From positions 1 through 43,098 of the forward strand of contig DAIEPO010000003.1 of assembly GCA_027348385.1 (NCBI GenBank): a DNA stretch of 43,098 nt. Direction: 5' to 3'. Each line of letters begins with the position of its first letter. The stretch's first letter is position 1. Made by a program: the position numbers and the translations under genes. Shown one piece after another: positions 32,230 through 39,730 of the stretch. This DNA comes from a bacterium (GTDB lineage: Bacteria > Patescibacteriota > Doudnabacteria > UBA920 > VMFF01). The notes beneath the pieces are model-generated. The model saw only the letters and a program-made list of their open reading frames with translations. It had not been told where the DNA came from and made no database searches.

Positions 32230-32928
32230 ATGCACTTGATAAAAATGGAGCAGATCCGAAAGATCTACAACAATGGCGAAGACAACCAAGTTGTAGCATT
32301 AAGAGACCTTGATTTAAAAATAGAGCAGGGTGATTTTGTTGCAATCATGGGTCCTTCAGGATCAGGTAAATCAACCCTAATGCATGTCATTGGTTTTCTA
32401 GACAAAGCAGACTCTGGAAACTATTTCTTTGAAGAGAAAAACGTTGTTTCCTTAACTGATGATGAGCTTGCAGAAATACGAAACAAAAGAGTTGGTTTTG
32501 TTTTCCAAGCCTTCAATCTTTTACCAAGAACATCAGCGCTGGATAATGTTGCCTTACCAATGCTGTATTCAGGGAGTGTAGCTAAAGCAGAAGCAGAGAA
32601 TCGAGCTTTAGAGATGCTTAAACAAGTTGATTTAGAAAGTAGAAAAGATCATCATCCTTCAGAGCTTTCCGGAGGACAACAGCAACGTGTTGCCATTGCC
32701 AGGGCTTTAGTTAATGATCCTGCAGTTATTTTTGCTGACGAACCCACAGGAAACCTAGATACCAAATCATCTGAAGAAGTCATGCATATCTTCAAGCGCC
32801 TAAATGATTCAGGAAGAACCTTAATCTTTGTGACGCATGAAGAAGATGTTGCAAGTTATGCTAAAAGAATTATTCGTTTAAAAGATGGGGTCATTGTTTC
32901 TGACGAAATTAATAGAAACAGAAAGTAA
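32230..32928 (+). CDS. MacB-type ABC transporter ATPase
   Basis: A 232-residue ATPase of the MacB/LolD/FtsE-like group: Walker A GPSGSGKST, Q-loop FVFQAFNLLPRTSALDNVALP (the FNLLP segment is typical of this group), signature LSGGQQQRVAIARALVNDP, Walker B VIFADEPTGNLD and H-loop VTHEEDV. It starts 10 nt after the adaptor gene and is followed 1 nt after its stop by the permease, forming an adaptor-ATPase-permease operon. Confidence 0.94.
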   Translation: MHLIKMEQIRKIYNNGEDNQVVALRDLDLKIEQGDFVAIMGPSGSGKSTLMHVIGFLDKADSGNYFFEEKNVVSLTDDELAEIRNKRVGFVFQAFNLLPRTSALDNVALPMLYSGSVAKAEAENRALEMLKQVDLESRKDHHPSELSGGQQQRVAIARALVNDPAVIFADEPTGNLDTKSSEEVMHIFKRLNDSGRTLIFVTHEEDVASYAKRIIRLKDGVIVSDEINRNRK

Positions 32929-32929
32929 T

Positions 32930-34162
32930 ATGTTTTTTCAATCCATAAAAATAGCTGCTAGAGCGTTGCTACTTAACAAGACTCGTTCTTTCCTGACCAT
33001 GCTAGGAATAATCATCGGTATTACAGCAGTCATAGTTTTGATCTCAGCAGGACAAGGTGCTCAGGAGTTAATAGTTAATCAGGTTAAGGGGATTGGTTCT
33101 AATCTGCTTTTTGTCATTCCAGGTGGTAGTGGTAAATCACAGTTTTCGGCACCAGCATCAGCTCAGGGCATCATAATTACATCTTTAGTTGATGCGGATG
33201 TTAAATCATTACGTAATAAGTTGCTTGCTCCAAGCATTGAATATGTTAGTCCAGAAGTCAGGGGACAATACACTGTTTCTTACAACAACGAGGATCAGAT
33301 TGCACCAGTTGTTGGAGAAGACGAAAACTTTGGAGTTGTTAGAAATATAAATCTTACAGCAGGAAACTGGTATACCAAATCTGATGTTGATGGCTTAACT
33401 CAAGTTGCAATATTAGGTTCAACTATAAAAGAAGATCTTTTCGGCGAGCAAGATCCAATCGGACAGCTCATAAAAATAAAGCAGGTTAGCTTTAGGGTAG
33501 TCGGTGTTTCAGAACCAAAAGGGGTTGGTGCTTTCGGTGTTGATCAAGACACTCAAATCATTGTTCCTGTGAGTACTGCCCAAAAATTACTCTTGGGAAT
33601 TAATCATTACAACTTGATTTCAATCCAAGTTAAAGATGCAGAATCAATTCCTTTAGCAAAAGAAGAAGTAGAGAGAGTTTTAAGATACAACCACAAAATC
33701 TCAGATCCTCAAAAAGATGATTTTACAGTACGAAATCCCCAAGATGCTTTAAGCTTGTTGACAAACATTACTTCAGTTCTAACAATCTTCTTAGGAGCCA
33801 TAGCTGGAATTTCCTTGTTAGTTGGTGGAATTGGGATTATGAACATCATGCTTGTGTCAGTTACAGAGCGAACTAGAGAAATTGGTTTGAGAAAAGCAAT
33901 TGGTGCTAAAAGAAAAGACATCCTTCTACAGTTTTTGATAGAAGCAGTTTTCTTAACAGTCTTAGGTGGTGTCATAGGTATAGTACTAGGATATTTAGGA
34001 GCTATTGCCATAGCCATCATTGGTAAATGGACACCCGTTGTTTCTTTAGGTTCAATATTACTTGCTTTTGGGGTTTGTACGCTTTTTGGCTTAATATTTG
34101 GAATATACCCTGCAAACAAAGCATCAAAACTCAGTCCAATAGAAGCGCTGAGATATGAATAA
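32930..34162 (+). CDS. MacB-type ABC transporter permease
   Basis: A 410-residue permease with the MacB plan: an N-terminal helix (TRSFLTMLGIIIGITAVIVLISAG), a large extracytoplasmic domain (about 45-275), then three C-terminal helices with GGIGIMNIMLVSVTERTREIGLRKAIGAKRKDIL, the FtsX-like core. It ends ASKLSPIEALRYE, the usual family end. The ATG at 32930 is 1 nt after the ATPase stop; upstream in-frame codons overlap that gene. The complex probably exports peptides, siderophore-like molecules or drugs by mechanotransmission. Confidence 0.94.
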   Translation: MFFQSIKIAARALLLNKTRSFLTMLGIIIGITAVIVLISAGQGAQELIVNQVKGIGSNLLFVIPGGSGKSQFSAPASAQGIIITSLVDADVKSLRNKLLAPSIEYVSPEVRGQYTVSYNNEDQIAPVVGEDENFGVVRNINLTAGNWYTKSDVDGLTQVAILGSTIKEDLFGEQDPIGQLIKIKQVSFRVVGVSEPKGVGAFGVDQDTQIIVPVSTAQKLLLGINHYNLISIQVKDAESIPLAKEEVERVLRYNHKISDPQKDDFTVRNPQDALSLLTNITSVLTIFLGAIAGISLLVGGIGIMNIMLVSVTERTREIGLRKAIGAKRKDILLQFLIEAVFLTVLGGVIGIVLGYLGAIAIAIIGKWTPVVSLGSILLAFGVCTLFGLIFGIYPANKASKLSPIEALRYE

Positions 34163-34167
34163 CTAAG

Positions 34168-34190
34168 AAAACCAGGTCAGTCCTGGTTTT
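34168..34190 (+). terminator. Terminator of the MacAB-like operon
   Basis: A 9-bp stem AAAACCAGG / CCTGGTTTT with a 5-nt loop and a T run that leads directly into the -10 of the next gene. Confidence 0.88.
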
Positions 34191-34194
34191 TTTG

Positions 34195-34203
34195 TGCTAA
34201 AAT
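34195..34203 (+). promoter_or_regulatory. Extended -10 of the NDH-like gene, leaderless start
   Basis: TGCTAAAAT with the core at 34198-34203 and exactly six bases before the ATG at 34210. It overlaps the T run of the preceding terminator. Confidence 0.6.
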
Positions 34204-34209
34204 ACAACT

Positions 34210-35454
34210 ATGCAACAAAAACAAAAAATAATCGCAATTGTTGGTGGAGGCTTTGGTGGTTTAAATGCCGCAATATTACTACGCAAATATTTACGTAAAG
34301 AAAAAGCACACGTTGTTTTAATAGACAAAAGCCCATACCATCTTTTCTATCCCAGTCTTTATGAGGTTGCTTCTTCTGAAGAAGAGTTCGTAAGCATCAA
34401 AGCATTAAAGAAAAGCATTGCTCTGCCTTTTGTAGACGTACTTTCAAGACACAATATTCAGTTTGTTGAAGCAGAAGTAACCAAGATACATCAAAGAGAG
34501 AAATACTTAGTTTTCAGAGAAGAGAAAATCGATTATGATTACTTAGTTTTAGCAACTGGTTCAGTGGTTGATTTTTTCAACATTCCTGGAGCAAAAGAAC
34601 ATACCTTAACATTTAAGTCTGTAAATGATGCTTTAAAAATACGAGCTAGTCTTGAAGCCTTAGTTCAAGAAGCATCTGCCACGACAGCTAAAAAAGCTGT
34701 ACGTGTAATTATTGCAGGCGGAGGATTTACTGGAGTTGAACTTGCTGCTGAATTAACCAATTTAAAGAAGATAGTCGCTTGGAAGTATTCATTTCCAGAA
34801 GAAAAGATAGAAATAGAGATCATCGAAGCATCAAACAAGTTAATGCCTGGTATGGGCAAAAATGTTTGTCTACCGATAACGCAAAGGTTACAAGAGATTG
34901 GTGTGCGCTTAAGCTTTAATTCCATGATCACAGAAGTTTCAGAAAAGAGCATTACCTTAAAAAATGGTGAAGTGCAAAACTTTGACATGATCATCTGGAG
35001 TGCTGGTATCAAAGGCGCTGAGATTCCTTTTGAAACTAAAATTGAGGTAGATAAAAAGAATCGCTGCGCAACATGCACTGATCTAACCCTTAAGGATTTT
35101 CCGAATATATATTTAATAGGGGATAATGCTTGTGTCTTAGATTCAGACAAAAACCCAATGCCACAAACAGCAACTCAAGCAATTGATCAAGCAGAGTTTG
35201 TAGCACACAACATCGCAGCTGCTGTTAATGGATATCCAACCTTTGAATACAGCACCAAACCATCAGCATACATTATCCCTGTAAAAGGGAAGTGGGCACT
35301 TTTGCACCTGACAAATGGTTTCAATTTAAAAGGATTTTTTGCCTGGGTCATAAAGCAGTTTGTAAACCTTAGATATTTTATGCGTCTATTGCCGTTTTGG
35401 CAGGCTGTTAAGCTAGCCTGGTTTGATATGGATATATATACTAGGAATGATTAA
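34210..35454 (+). CDS. NDH-2-like FAD/NAD(P)H oxidoreductase
   Basis: A 414-residue two-dinucleotide-binding flavoprotein. The FAD site is IVGGGFGGLNAAI at the N-terminus, the NAD(P)H site IAGGGFTGVELAAEL (near 170) and the second FAD motif IYLIGDNACV (near 305). It resembles type II NADH dehydrogenases and their relatives, with a hydrophobic C-terminal region (about 345-400) that may dip into the membrane. It could oxidise NADH with a quinone or another acceptor; many CPR lack a full respiratory chain, so the acceptor is uncertain. The predicted mRNA is leaderless. Confidence 0.88.
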   Translation: MQQKQKIIAIVGGGFGGLNAAILLRKYLRKEKAHVVLIDKSPYHLFYPSLYEVASSEEEFVSIKALKKSIALPFVDVLSRHNIQFVEAEVTKIHQREKYLVFREEKIDYDYLVLATGSVVDFFNIPGAKEHTLTFKSVNDALKIRASLEALVQEASATTAKKAVRVIIAGGGFTGVELAAELTNLKKIVAWKYSFPEEKIEIEIIEASNKLMPGMGKNVCLPITQRLQEIGVRLSFNSMITEVSEKSITLKNGEVQNFDMIIWSAGIKGAEIPFETKIEVDKKNRCATCTDLTLKDFPNIYLIGDNACVLDSDKNPMPQTATQAIDQAEFVAHNIAAAVNGYPTFEYSTKPSAYIIPVKGKWALLHLTNGFNLKGFFAWVIKQFVNLRYFMRLLPFWQAVKLAWFDMDIYTRND

Positions 35455-35484
35455 AAAAACCGCAAGCAAGACTTGCGGTTTTTT
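35454..35484. terminator. Bidirectional terminator between the NDH-like gene and topA
   Basis: A 13-bp stem AAAAAACCGCAAG / CTTGCGGTTTTTT with a 5-nt loop, serving convergent genes. Confidence 0.92.
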
Positions 35485-35486
35485 AG

Positions 35487-37715
35487 TTATTCTTTTTTCT
35501 TTCGCACAAATCTTCTTTTTGTTGTTTTCTTAGGCTTTGCTTTTTGTTCTTCCCAAAGAGCTTTTAATTCTTCTTCAGTTTGTGGTTTTTTGTTGATGAT
35601 GAACTCACAATCAGGATACCTTGAACAGGAATAGAAAGGCTGTCCGCGGCCACGCGCTTTCTTTTCAACAACTTCACCAATACCACAGCTTGGACATTTA
35701 AAACCTATCTTGTTGAAGATCTTTTTAATACCTTTACATTCAGGATATTTAGCACAACCCAAGAAGAAACCAAAACGACCGCGTTGAATCTTCATTGGTC
35801 CATTACAAATTGGGCACAGCTCACCTTTAGTTTTTTCTTCAAGCTCTTTAATCTTTGCTTCTTCTTCAGGCATTGGTTTAGTAATCTTTTCACCTTCAGG
35901 ACAAGCTAAGAACTTTCCAAAACGACCATATTTAATAATCATCGGTTTACCACAATGCGGACAAGGTGTTTCTGAAACCGTAACCTGTTTTTCAACCTCA
36001 ATGTTCTTTAAGTCCAAATGCTCTTTAAAAGGGACATAGAATTCTTTAATAACTGGTTGCCATTCAATCTTTCCTTCAGCAATCTCATCAAGCTCTGCTT
36101 CCATCTTTGCAGTGAAACCAATATCAATAACTTCTGGGAAGTGTTCTACCAAAAGATCGTTAACTAAAAATCCAATTTCAGTTGGTTTATACTTTTTATC
36201 AATCTTTTCAACATACTCACGATCTTGGATAGTTGAAAGTGTCGGAGCATAAGTTGAAGGCCTGCCAATACCATAACCTTCCAATGCTTTAATTAAAGTC
36301 GCGTCAGAATATCTTGGAGGTGGTTCTGTGAAATGTTGGTTTGGCAAAAGCTCAGAAAGTTCCAAGGACTCTCCTTTAGAAAGATCTGGTAATTGTCCTT
36401 CAACCTCAGATTCTTCATCATCCCGTCCTTCAGTGTATGCTTTAATGAAGCCTTCAAACTTAACAACCTGTCCATTTGCCCTGAAGCCATATTTTTTACT
36501 AGATTTACCAGTAGTTTCAATATCAACAGCAGTAGCATCAAAAACTGCTTGTGCCATCTGACTGGCAACTGTTCTTTTCCAGATCAGATCATAGATTCTT
36601 TGTTGTCCACGATCAAGAAAAGGACGCACCTGGTCTGGATGACGCATTAAATCTGTAGGACGAATTGCTTCGTGCGCTTCCTGAGCATTCTTAGATTTAT
36701 TGCTGTATCTTCGTGCTTGGCCATGATAGTAGTTCTTACCAAAACGAGCTTCAATTACAGTAGCAGCTTGTTTTAGTGCAAACTCAGAAAGATTTACTGA
36801 GTCAGTACGCATGTAAGTAATAAGACCGGTTGAACCTTCTTCTCCAATGTCCATTCCTTCGTATAGCTGCTGAGCTATGACCATAGTTTGCTTTGCAGAC
36901 ATACCGAATTTTCGTGCTGCTTCTTGTTGTAATGTTGACGTAGTAAAAGGAGCGGCTGGGTTTCTGCTAACCTCCTTTTTTTCAACTTCTGAAACTATGT
37001 ACTTAGCAGATTCTAAATCAGCAATAACTTCATTAGCAGACAAATCCTTAGCAATATCAAACTTTCCAAGAGTCTTGCTATCAATACGGTTCAACTTAGC
37101 TGGAAAAGACGTTTTGTCTTTTGTAAACAAAGCATCAATACTCCAATATTCTTCCTTAACAAATTTTTCAATTTCTCTTTCTCTTTCTACAATCAAACGT
37201 AGAGCAACCGATTGAACTCTGCCTGCAGAAAGACCATAACGAACTTTTTTCCAAATGAAAGGGGAAAGTCCATAACCCACCAAACGATCCAAGATTCTTC
37301 TAGCTTGTTGTGCATCAACTAAATGCATGTCTAAAGCGCGTGGGTTTGCTAAGGCTTCATCAATCGCACTCTTAGTAATTTCATGAAAGACTATCCTCTT
37401 TGGTTCTTTTTTATCTAGCTTTAAAGCACTAACTAAATGCCAAGATATTGCTTCTCCTTCGCGATCTTCGTCAGTTGCCAGAATTACTTCAGAAGATTTG
37501 TCTGCTTTTGCTTTTAACTCACTGATTACTTTTTTTGCTTTAACCGGAACAATATATGTTGGTTCAAAATTCTTTTCAACATCAATACCCATTTTGCTTT
37601 TAGGCAGATCTCTAACATGCCCAAAAGATGCTTGTACATCAAAATCCTTTCCCAAGAAGCGGGAAATTGTCTTTGCTTTAGTCGGAGACTCAACAATCAC
37701 TAATGTTTTTTTCAT
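35487..37715 (-). CDS. topA: DNA topoisomerase I
   Basis: A type IA topoisomerase that relaxes negative supercoils through a 5'-phosphotyrosine intermediate. The N-terminal TOPRIM domain has VIVESPTKAKTI and ATDEDREGEAISWHL; the active tyrosine is in GLITYMRTDSVNLS. The C-terminus carries three or so zinc ribbons (CPHCGKPMI...; CPICNGPMKIQRGRFGFFLGCAKYPEC; CPSCGIGEVVEKKARGRGQPFYSCSRYPDC) and a basic tail. The first ribbon has lost its usual second cysteine pair in part. Length 742 is normal. Six bases separate TATATA from the ATG at 37715, so it may also be leaderless. Confidence 0.96.
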   Translation of the reverse strand: MKKTLVIVESPTKAKTISRFLGKDFDVQASFGHVRDLPKSKMGIDVEKNFEPTYIVPVKAKKVISELKAKADKSSEVILATDEDREGEAISWHLVSALKLDKKEPKRIVFHEITKSAIDEALANPRALDMHLVDAQQARRILDRLVGYGLSPFIWKKVRYGLSAGRVQSVALRLIVEREREIEKFVKEEYWSIDALFTKDKTSFPAKLNRIDSKTLGKFDIAKDLSANEVIADLESAKYIVSEVEKKEVSRNPAAPFTTSTLQQEAARKFGMSAKQTMVIAQQLYEGMDIGEEGSTGLITYMRTDSVNLSEFALKQAATVIEARFGKNYYHGQARRYSNKSKNAQEAHEAIRPTDLMRHPDQVRPFLDRGQQRIYDLIWKRTVASQMAQAVFDATAVDIETTGKSSKKYGFRANGQVVKFEGFIKAYTEGRDDEESEVEGQLPDLSKGESLELSELLPNQHFTEPPPRYSDATLIKALEGYGIGRPSTYAPTLSTIQDREYVEKIDKKYKPTEIGFLVNDLLVEHFPEVIDIGFTAKMEAELDEIAEGKIEWQPVIKEFYVPFKEHLDLKNIEVEKQVTVSETPCPHCGKPMIIKYGRFGKFLACPEGEKITKPMPEEEAKIKELEEKTKGELCPICNGPMKIQRGRFGFFLGCAKYPECKGIKKIFNKIGFKCPSCGIGEVVEKKARGRGQPFYSCSRYPDCEFIINKKPQTEEELKALWEEQKAKPKKTTKRRFVRKKKE

Positions 37716-37817
37716 CTACTCTATATATTAGCTGCTTATTGGCGGTAATTACTTTAAGAGTTTAACTATATGTTTAAAAGGTTGTCAAATATGACCCTTA
37801 GAAAGAGGCATCAAAAA

Positions 37818-37839
37818 CACAGGCATATATGCACCTGTG
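37818..37839 (+). promoter_or_regulatory. Inverted repeat before the candidate RNA promoter
   Basis: CACAGG-N10-CCTGTG ends one base before the TATACT core. It spans the space upstream of the -10, where an activator or repressor could act. Confidence 0.45.
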
Positions 37840-37840
37840 A

Positions 37841-37846
37841 TATACT
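37841..37846 (+). promoter_or_regulatory. Extended -10 of the candidate structured RNA
   Basis: TGATATACT with the core at 37841-37846 and no good -35. It predicts a start near 37853. Confidence 0.5.
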
Positions 37847-37852
37847 TAAAAA

Positions 37853-38107
37853 CATAGAAAAAGAGTAGTAAATACAGGGGGGAAACGAGATTGACAAAAC
37901 AGGACTACTATGTTAAATTACAGTGTTAGTATTGTCCTTTAGAAATATTTCATACAGCCCCCTATTTGCGAGTAGCGAAAATAGATATGAATCCCTCCTA
38001 CTATTTGTGAGTAGCTATCAAGTAAAGGTTGGCAGCGTCTGTTGTCTTCCTTTCACTCGTAAGTAGGGTATTGTATGAAATACAAAAAGCGCTTTTGCGC
38101 TTTTTTT
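37853..38107 (+). ncRNA. Candidate structured RNA between topA and the fourth island
   Basis: The roughly 480-bp space after the topA start has no credible gene in its first 450 bp but is full of complementary segments. ATTTCATACA (37947-37956) pairs with TGTATGAAAT (38072-38081), closing a domain of about 135 nt; inside it are CTATTT-loop-AAATAG, CTACT-loop-AGTAG and AAAGG-loop-CCTTT. Upstream, AACATAG pairs with CTATGTT, while AGGACTACTA can instead pair with TTAGTATTGTCCT, so two exclusive folds exist. GGGGG (near 37878) can pair with CCCCC (near 37958). A strong terminator follows. It lacks the RNase P, SRP and tmRNA signatures; a 6S-like RNA is possible. Confidence 0.5.
38084..38107 (+). 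terminator. Terminator of the candidate RNA
   Basis: Stem AAAAAGCGC / GCGCTTTTT with a TTTT loop and a T run. The promoter of the next gene begins inside it. Confidence 0.88.
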
Positions 38108-38122
38108 GTTTTGTGGTATATT
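38095..38122 (+). promoter_or_regulatory. Promoter of the 38194 GC-rich gene
   Basis: TTGCGC (38095-38100), 16 bp, TATATT (38117-38122) with TGG before it. The same TGGTATATT and 16-bp spacing occur at the 27510 island gene. Confidence 0.5.
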
Positions 38123-38193
38123 AAGTTGCTCACTCATACCTGAGGGAGAGGCGCCGTGGCCAGACACACGGTACAACTCGCAGGAGGTTTGTG

Positions 38194-39123
38194 ATGTCAG
38201 TACCAGACATTGCGGGCCGGGACAAAATCCCGTCGAGTGCAACTCCGGATCTCCGTTATGATGACGGACAAGCTGCGGAGTTTCACAATGCATTGGTTCG
38301 TGCAGGGCTCACCCGGCACGACCGCCAGCTGGTCATCGGCTCGGAAGGGAACTCTGTTGCTCAGTCGCTTGTCATGGGCATCAGGCTTGTTGCAGAGCAG
38401 CAGCGCAATCTGAAGTGGCGGGACCCGAAGGCCTGGGCAGTTCCTTCAGACTGTGGCTATCCGGAGAGTTTGTCATTCCGGAGCCACGAGACCCAGGTTC
38501 GCGCTTTCAAGGAGATTTACGGCAACCTCGACAGCTCGCATGTCGAGGAGATCATCCGCAAGACCGCGTTTCCTTCGCAAGCTGATCTCTGGGCCGTGAT
38601 TCCCAAGCCGTGGGTCATTGCCTCAGATGTTTTCGCGGCGATGCGCCTGATCGTGCAACGGGTAGAACAGCTCGGCATCAAGGTCGACAACCGAGCTCGG
38701 TACGAGATGGACGAGGAGCACATGCACCTCATCACCAAGACCCAGTTCTTCTACGCCAAGCAGCATAACACGCCGGGCGACTTCATTGTCTTTCCCGTCC
38801 AGTTCGGAAAACTCTGGGCTGGACATTCGTTGGTTTCGTCCAAGCCGCAGCATGGCGTCGAGGAGTTCTCGCTGGATCCGTATGCCATTCTCGCTCTGCT
38901 TTACACGCACCCAGAACGGCTACGCGGTGAACATCGCGAGCTCGGGCTTCGCTGCGGTGGCGTACTGCTCGATCGGCATCTCGACGACAACGACGAAGTC
39001 ACCGGAGATCACCATCTCTGTTTCCGCTGGTTCCGCGATGGTCTGCTGATCTCGGCAGATCACGGCATGTGGGATCGCGAGGCGGCGCTTGGCATCCCGA
39101 CTGGTTTCGACATCACCATCTAA
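38194..39123 (+). CDS. GC-rich 309-residue protein, unknown
   Basis: The largest island protein; no family is recognised. It is soluble by appearance, with no signal peptide or membrane helix, and looks mixed alpha/beta. Conserved-looking polar stretches are SHETQVRAFKEIYGNL, MDEEHMHLITKTQFFYAKQHNTPGDFIVFPVQFGKLWAG and DHHLCFRWFRDGLLISADHGMWDREA; the clustered His, Asp and Glu could bind metal, but I cannot assign an enzyme. AGGAGG lies 6 nt before the ATG at 38194; a GTG at 38191 is too close to it. It has its own promoter and a GC-rich terminator. Its GC-rich codon use contrasts with topA and pth on either side. Confidence 0.78.
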   Translation: MSVPDIAGRDKIPSSATPDLRYDDGQAAEFHNALVRAGLTRHDRQLVIGSEGNSVAQSLVMGIRLVAEQQRNLKWRDPKAWAVPSDCGYPESLSFRSHETQVRAFKEIYGNLDSSHVEEIIRKTAFPSQADLWAVIPKPWVIASDVFAAMRLIVQRVEQLGIKVDNRARYEMDEEHMHLITKTQFFYAKQHNTPGDFIVFPVQFGKLWAGHSLVSSKPQHGVEEFSLDPYAILALLYTHPERLRGEHRELGLRCGGVLLDRHLDDNDEVTGDHHLCFRWFRDGLLISADHGMWDREAALGIPTGFDITI

Positions 39124-39135
39124 CACGACGCAAAA

Positions 39136-39178
39136 GGCGCGGGTTCTGCAAGACTAACCATCTTGTAGGACCCGCGCC
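39136..39178 (+). terminator. Terminator of the 38194 gene
   Basis: A long imperfect stem (GGCGCGGGT / ACCCGCGCC, then CTGCAAGA / TCTTGTAG) with a 7-nt loop, followed by GCTTCGTTTTAGTTTT. The last bases also lead into the pth 3' end on the other strand. Confidence 0.85.
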
Positions 39179-39196
39179 GCTTCGTTTTAGTTTTAA

Positions 39197-39727
39197 TTAA
39201 ACTTTCTCTTTAAGTTCTAAAAGCACCCTTGCTTTAATGTTTTCAAACGGAATCATCTCTAACTCTTCTTTTGAAAAATCTTGTAAAACAAAAGCGTCTG
39301 TTGGTAAGTGTTCTTTGTTTTCTCTGCTTTCAACACCAATACGTATTCTTCTGAATTCTTTTGTACCTAAAGCTTCAATGATTGATGCAACACCATTGTG
39401 TCCAGCAGAACCTGAATCATCAGTAAACTTAATTACACCAAGCGCTAAATCAACATCATCATGTAATACTAAAATATCTTTTGCTGAGAGCTTGTAGAAA
39501 TCAAGAATTTGTTTGACTGCTTTGCCAGAGTTATTCATATATGTCTGAGGAAAGACAAAGAAAACCTTGTTTGGCATATGTACTTCACAGATTTTTGCAT
39601 CAAAGCTTGAACTACAAGAAATGGTTTGAAAATCTTTTAAAATATGATCCAAAGCTAAGAAGCCAACATTGTGTCGGTTGTTTCGGTATTTTTCTTCTGG
39701 ATTTCCTAGCCCAATGATTATTTGCAT
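39197..39727 (-). CDS. pth: Peptidyl-tRNA hydrolase
   Basis: Pth frees tRNA from peptidyl-tRNA that has dropped off the ribosome. The 176-residue protein has the catalytic histidine in YRNNRHNVGFLALD (near 20), the FVFPQTYMNNSGKAV segment, the catalytic Asp in LVLHDDVDLALG and GHNGVASIIEALGTKEFRRIRIGV. ATG 39727 lies 3 nt after the der stop, so it is the last gene of an LCP-der-pth transcript. Confidence 0.96.
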   Translation of the reverse strand: MQIIIGLGNPEEKYRNNRHNVGFLALDHILKDFQTISCSSSFDAKICEVHMPNKVFFVFPQTYMNNSGKAVKQILDFYKLSAKDILVLHDDVDLALGVIKFTDDSGSAGHNGVASIIEALGTKEFRRIRIGVESRENKEHLPTDAFVLQDFSKEELEMIPFENIKARVLLELKEKV

Positions 39728-39730
39728 ATA

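Noticed and set aside
37740-38000. Replication origin next to topA
   Set aside because: No TTATCCACA-type DnaA boxes or dnaA/dnaN genes are seen; the region is explained better by a promoter, RNA hairpins and a terminator.
37962-38066. Repeated CTATTTGYGAGTAGC-like segments resembling a short repeat array
   Set aside because: Only two good copies and one weak one, 15 nt long with one 24-nt gap, within a strongly self-complementary RNA. Too few and too short for CRISPR, and no cas genes are near. They fit hairpin arms better.
5465-39178. The GC-rich islands as one prophage or plasmid
   Set aside because: They are scattered over 34 kb between intact core genes, mostly one gene each, without integrase, capsid, portal, replication or mobilisation genes and without visible boundary repeats.
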